From contig OZ022257.1 of assembly GCA_963978905.1 (NCBI GenBank), positions 20,665,664 through 20,729,663 on the forward strand: a stretch of DNA of 64,000 bases. The letters run 5' to 3'. Source of the DNA: Trichostrongylus colubriformis. Taxonomy: Eukaryota; Nematoda; Chromadorea; Rhabditida; Trichostrongylidae. The translations under genes and the position numbers were made by a program. Below the pieces are notes generated by a model. It was not told the origin of the DNA and made no database searches. It worked only from the letters and a program-made list of their open reading frames with translations. Positions 63,580 through 64,000 of the stretch are shown one piece after another. Numbering within the stretch: the stretch's first letter is position 1; each line of letters begins with the position of its first letter.

Positions 63580-64000
63580 CTAAATGCACGCTTAATGACA
63601 AAATGACAAAACAACGAATGACACTCGTCAGAATCCTTCGCCTGAAATGCATCCCTCAAAATTAGTATCTCTATGCACTTGAGCCTCGAAACTACAAGAC
63701 CTCAGTAGAATTCCAGAAGTCGTTATTCTGACCATAGGAAGACTGATATTACAGCAATGCGAACAGATCCAAGGACGCTAATACCTCACAATCCGTTATC
63801 CTTGTTCATTCAAGATCCGAAATGTAAGTACGTAGCGATGTGAAGGTTATGCGAGATTTCACGCCTGTCGCTAAGATTTTCAGCATTGAGCTTGATTTTA
63901 TGATCACAACTTCGTTACCTCTTTCTGGTGATAGCATCCCAAAAAGCGTTCTACAATGACGCAAAATACCAGTGCTTCTTCCGAGCTTTCTGTTGCACTA
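63580..64000. other. Upstream Deltex intron, gene continues out of window
   Basis: An in-frame stop directly precedes the exon at 63579, so this is intron. No further exon could be placed before the window end. Confidence 0.45.

Overview
This is a repeat-rich stretch of a eukaryotic nuclear genome, most likely from a nematode and probably a clade V strongylid (hookworm-like). The evidence is exons of 48 to 197 bp bounded by GT...TTTCAG introns as short as 52 to 54 bp, many Tc1/mariner-type elements on TA duplications, an RTE LINE, and a tRNA-derived SINE. The species call is an inference. I see no operons, rRNA genes or CRISPR arrays.

The best-supported gene is a Deltex-family (RING plus Deltex C-terminal domain) E3 ubiquitin ligase on the minus strand. 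Seven exons run from 63579 down to the stop at 50384. All splice phases agree and give 206 codons plus a stop; the 5' end lies beyond the window. Its two large introns (about 5.0 and 5.2 kb) are filled with an RTE LINE, a decayed Tc1-like transposase and very large palindromes. Other minus-strand gene pieces with good splice signals are a terminal exon at 3035-3222, the last two exons of a two-TM protein ending at 40929, the last two exons of another two-TM protein ending at 44823, and an acidic exon at 30119-30298. A two-exon cysteine-bearing protein is present twice in the same order and strand (378-2249 and 14699-18043), which indicates a segmental duplication later split by transposons.

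Layout: 0-5 kb holds the first copy of the duplicated gene and GC-rich MITEs. 5.2-5.5 kb holds a SINE with a clear 12-bp target duplication. 9-14 kb holds a mariner remnant, a Penelope-like reverse transcriptase pseudogene and a Tc1-like element. 14.7-20.4 kb holds the second gene copy, palindromic DNA elements, and a LINE split by two DNA transposons. 20.6-29 kb holds foldback MITEs, a degenerate satellite of AT-rich words around GATACGTATC, and a mariner. 32-37.6 kb holds a broken gag-protease retrotransposon with most of pol missing, followed by tandem LTR-like units, one of which carries a DNA element on a TGA duplication. 39.5-47 kb holds more TIR elements and the two membrane-protein genes. 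48.6-55.6 kb holds two related giant palindromes, the larger about 3 kb and encoding the same ~110-aa polypeptide on both arms.

There is no cooperating gene cluster. The window is mainly a record of layered transposition around a few host genes. The items most worth attention are the nematode Deltex gene, the coding palindromes inside its last intron, the duplicated cysteine protein and the nested insertions that restore a LINE reading frame.
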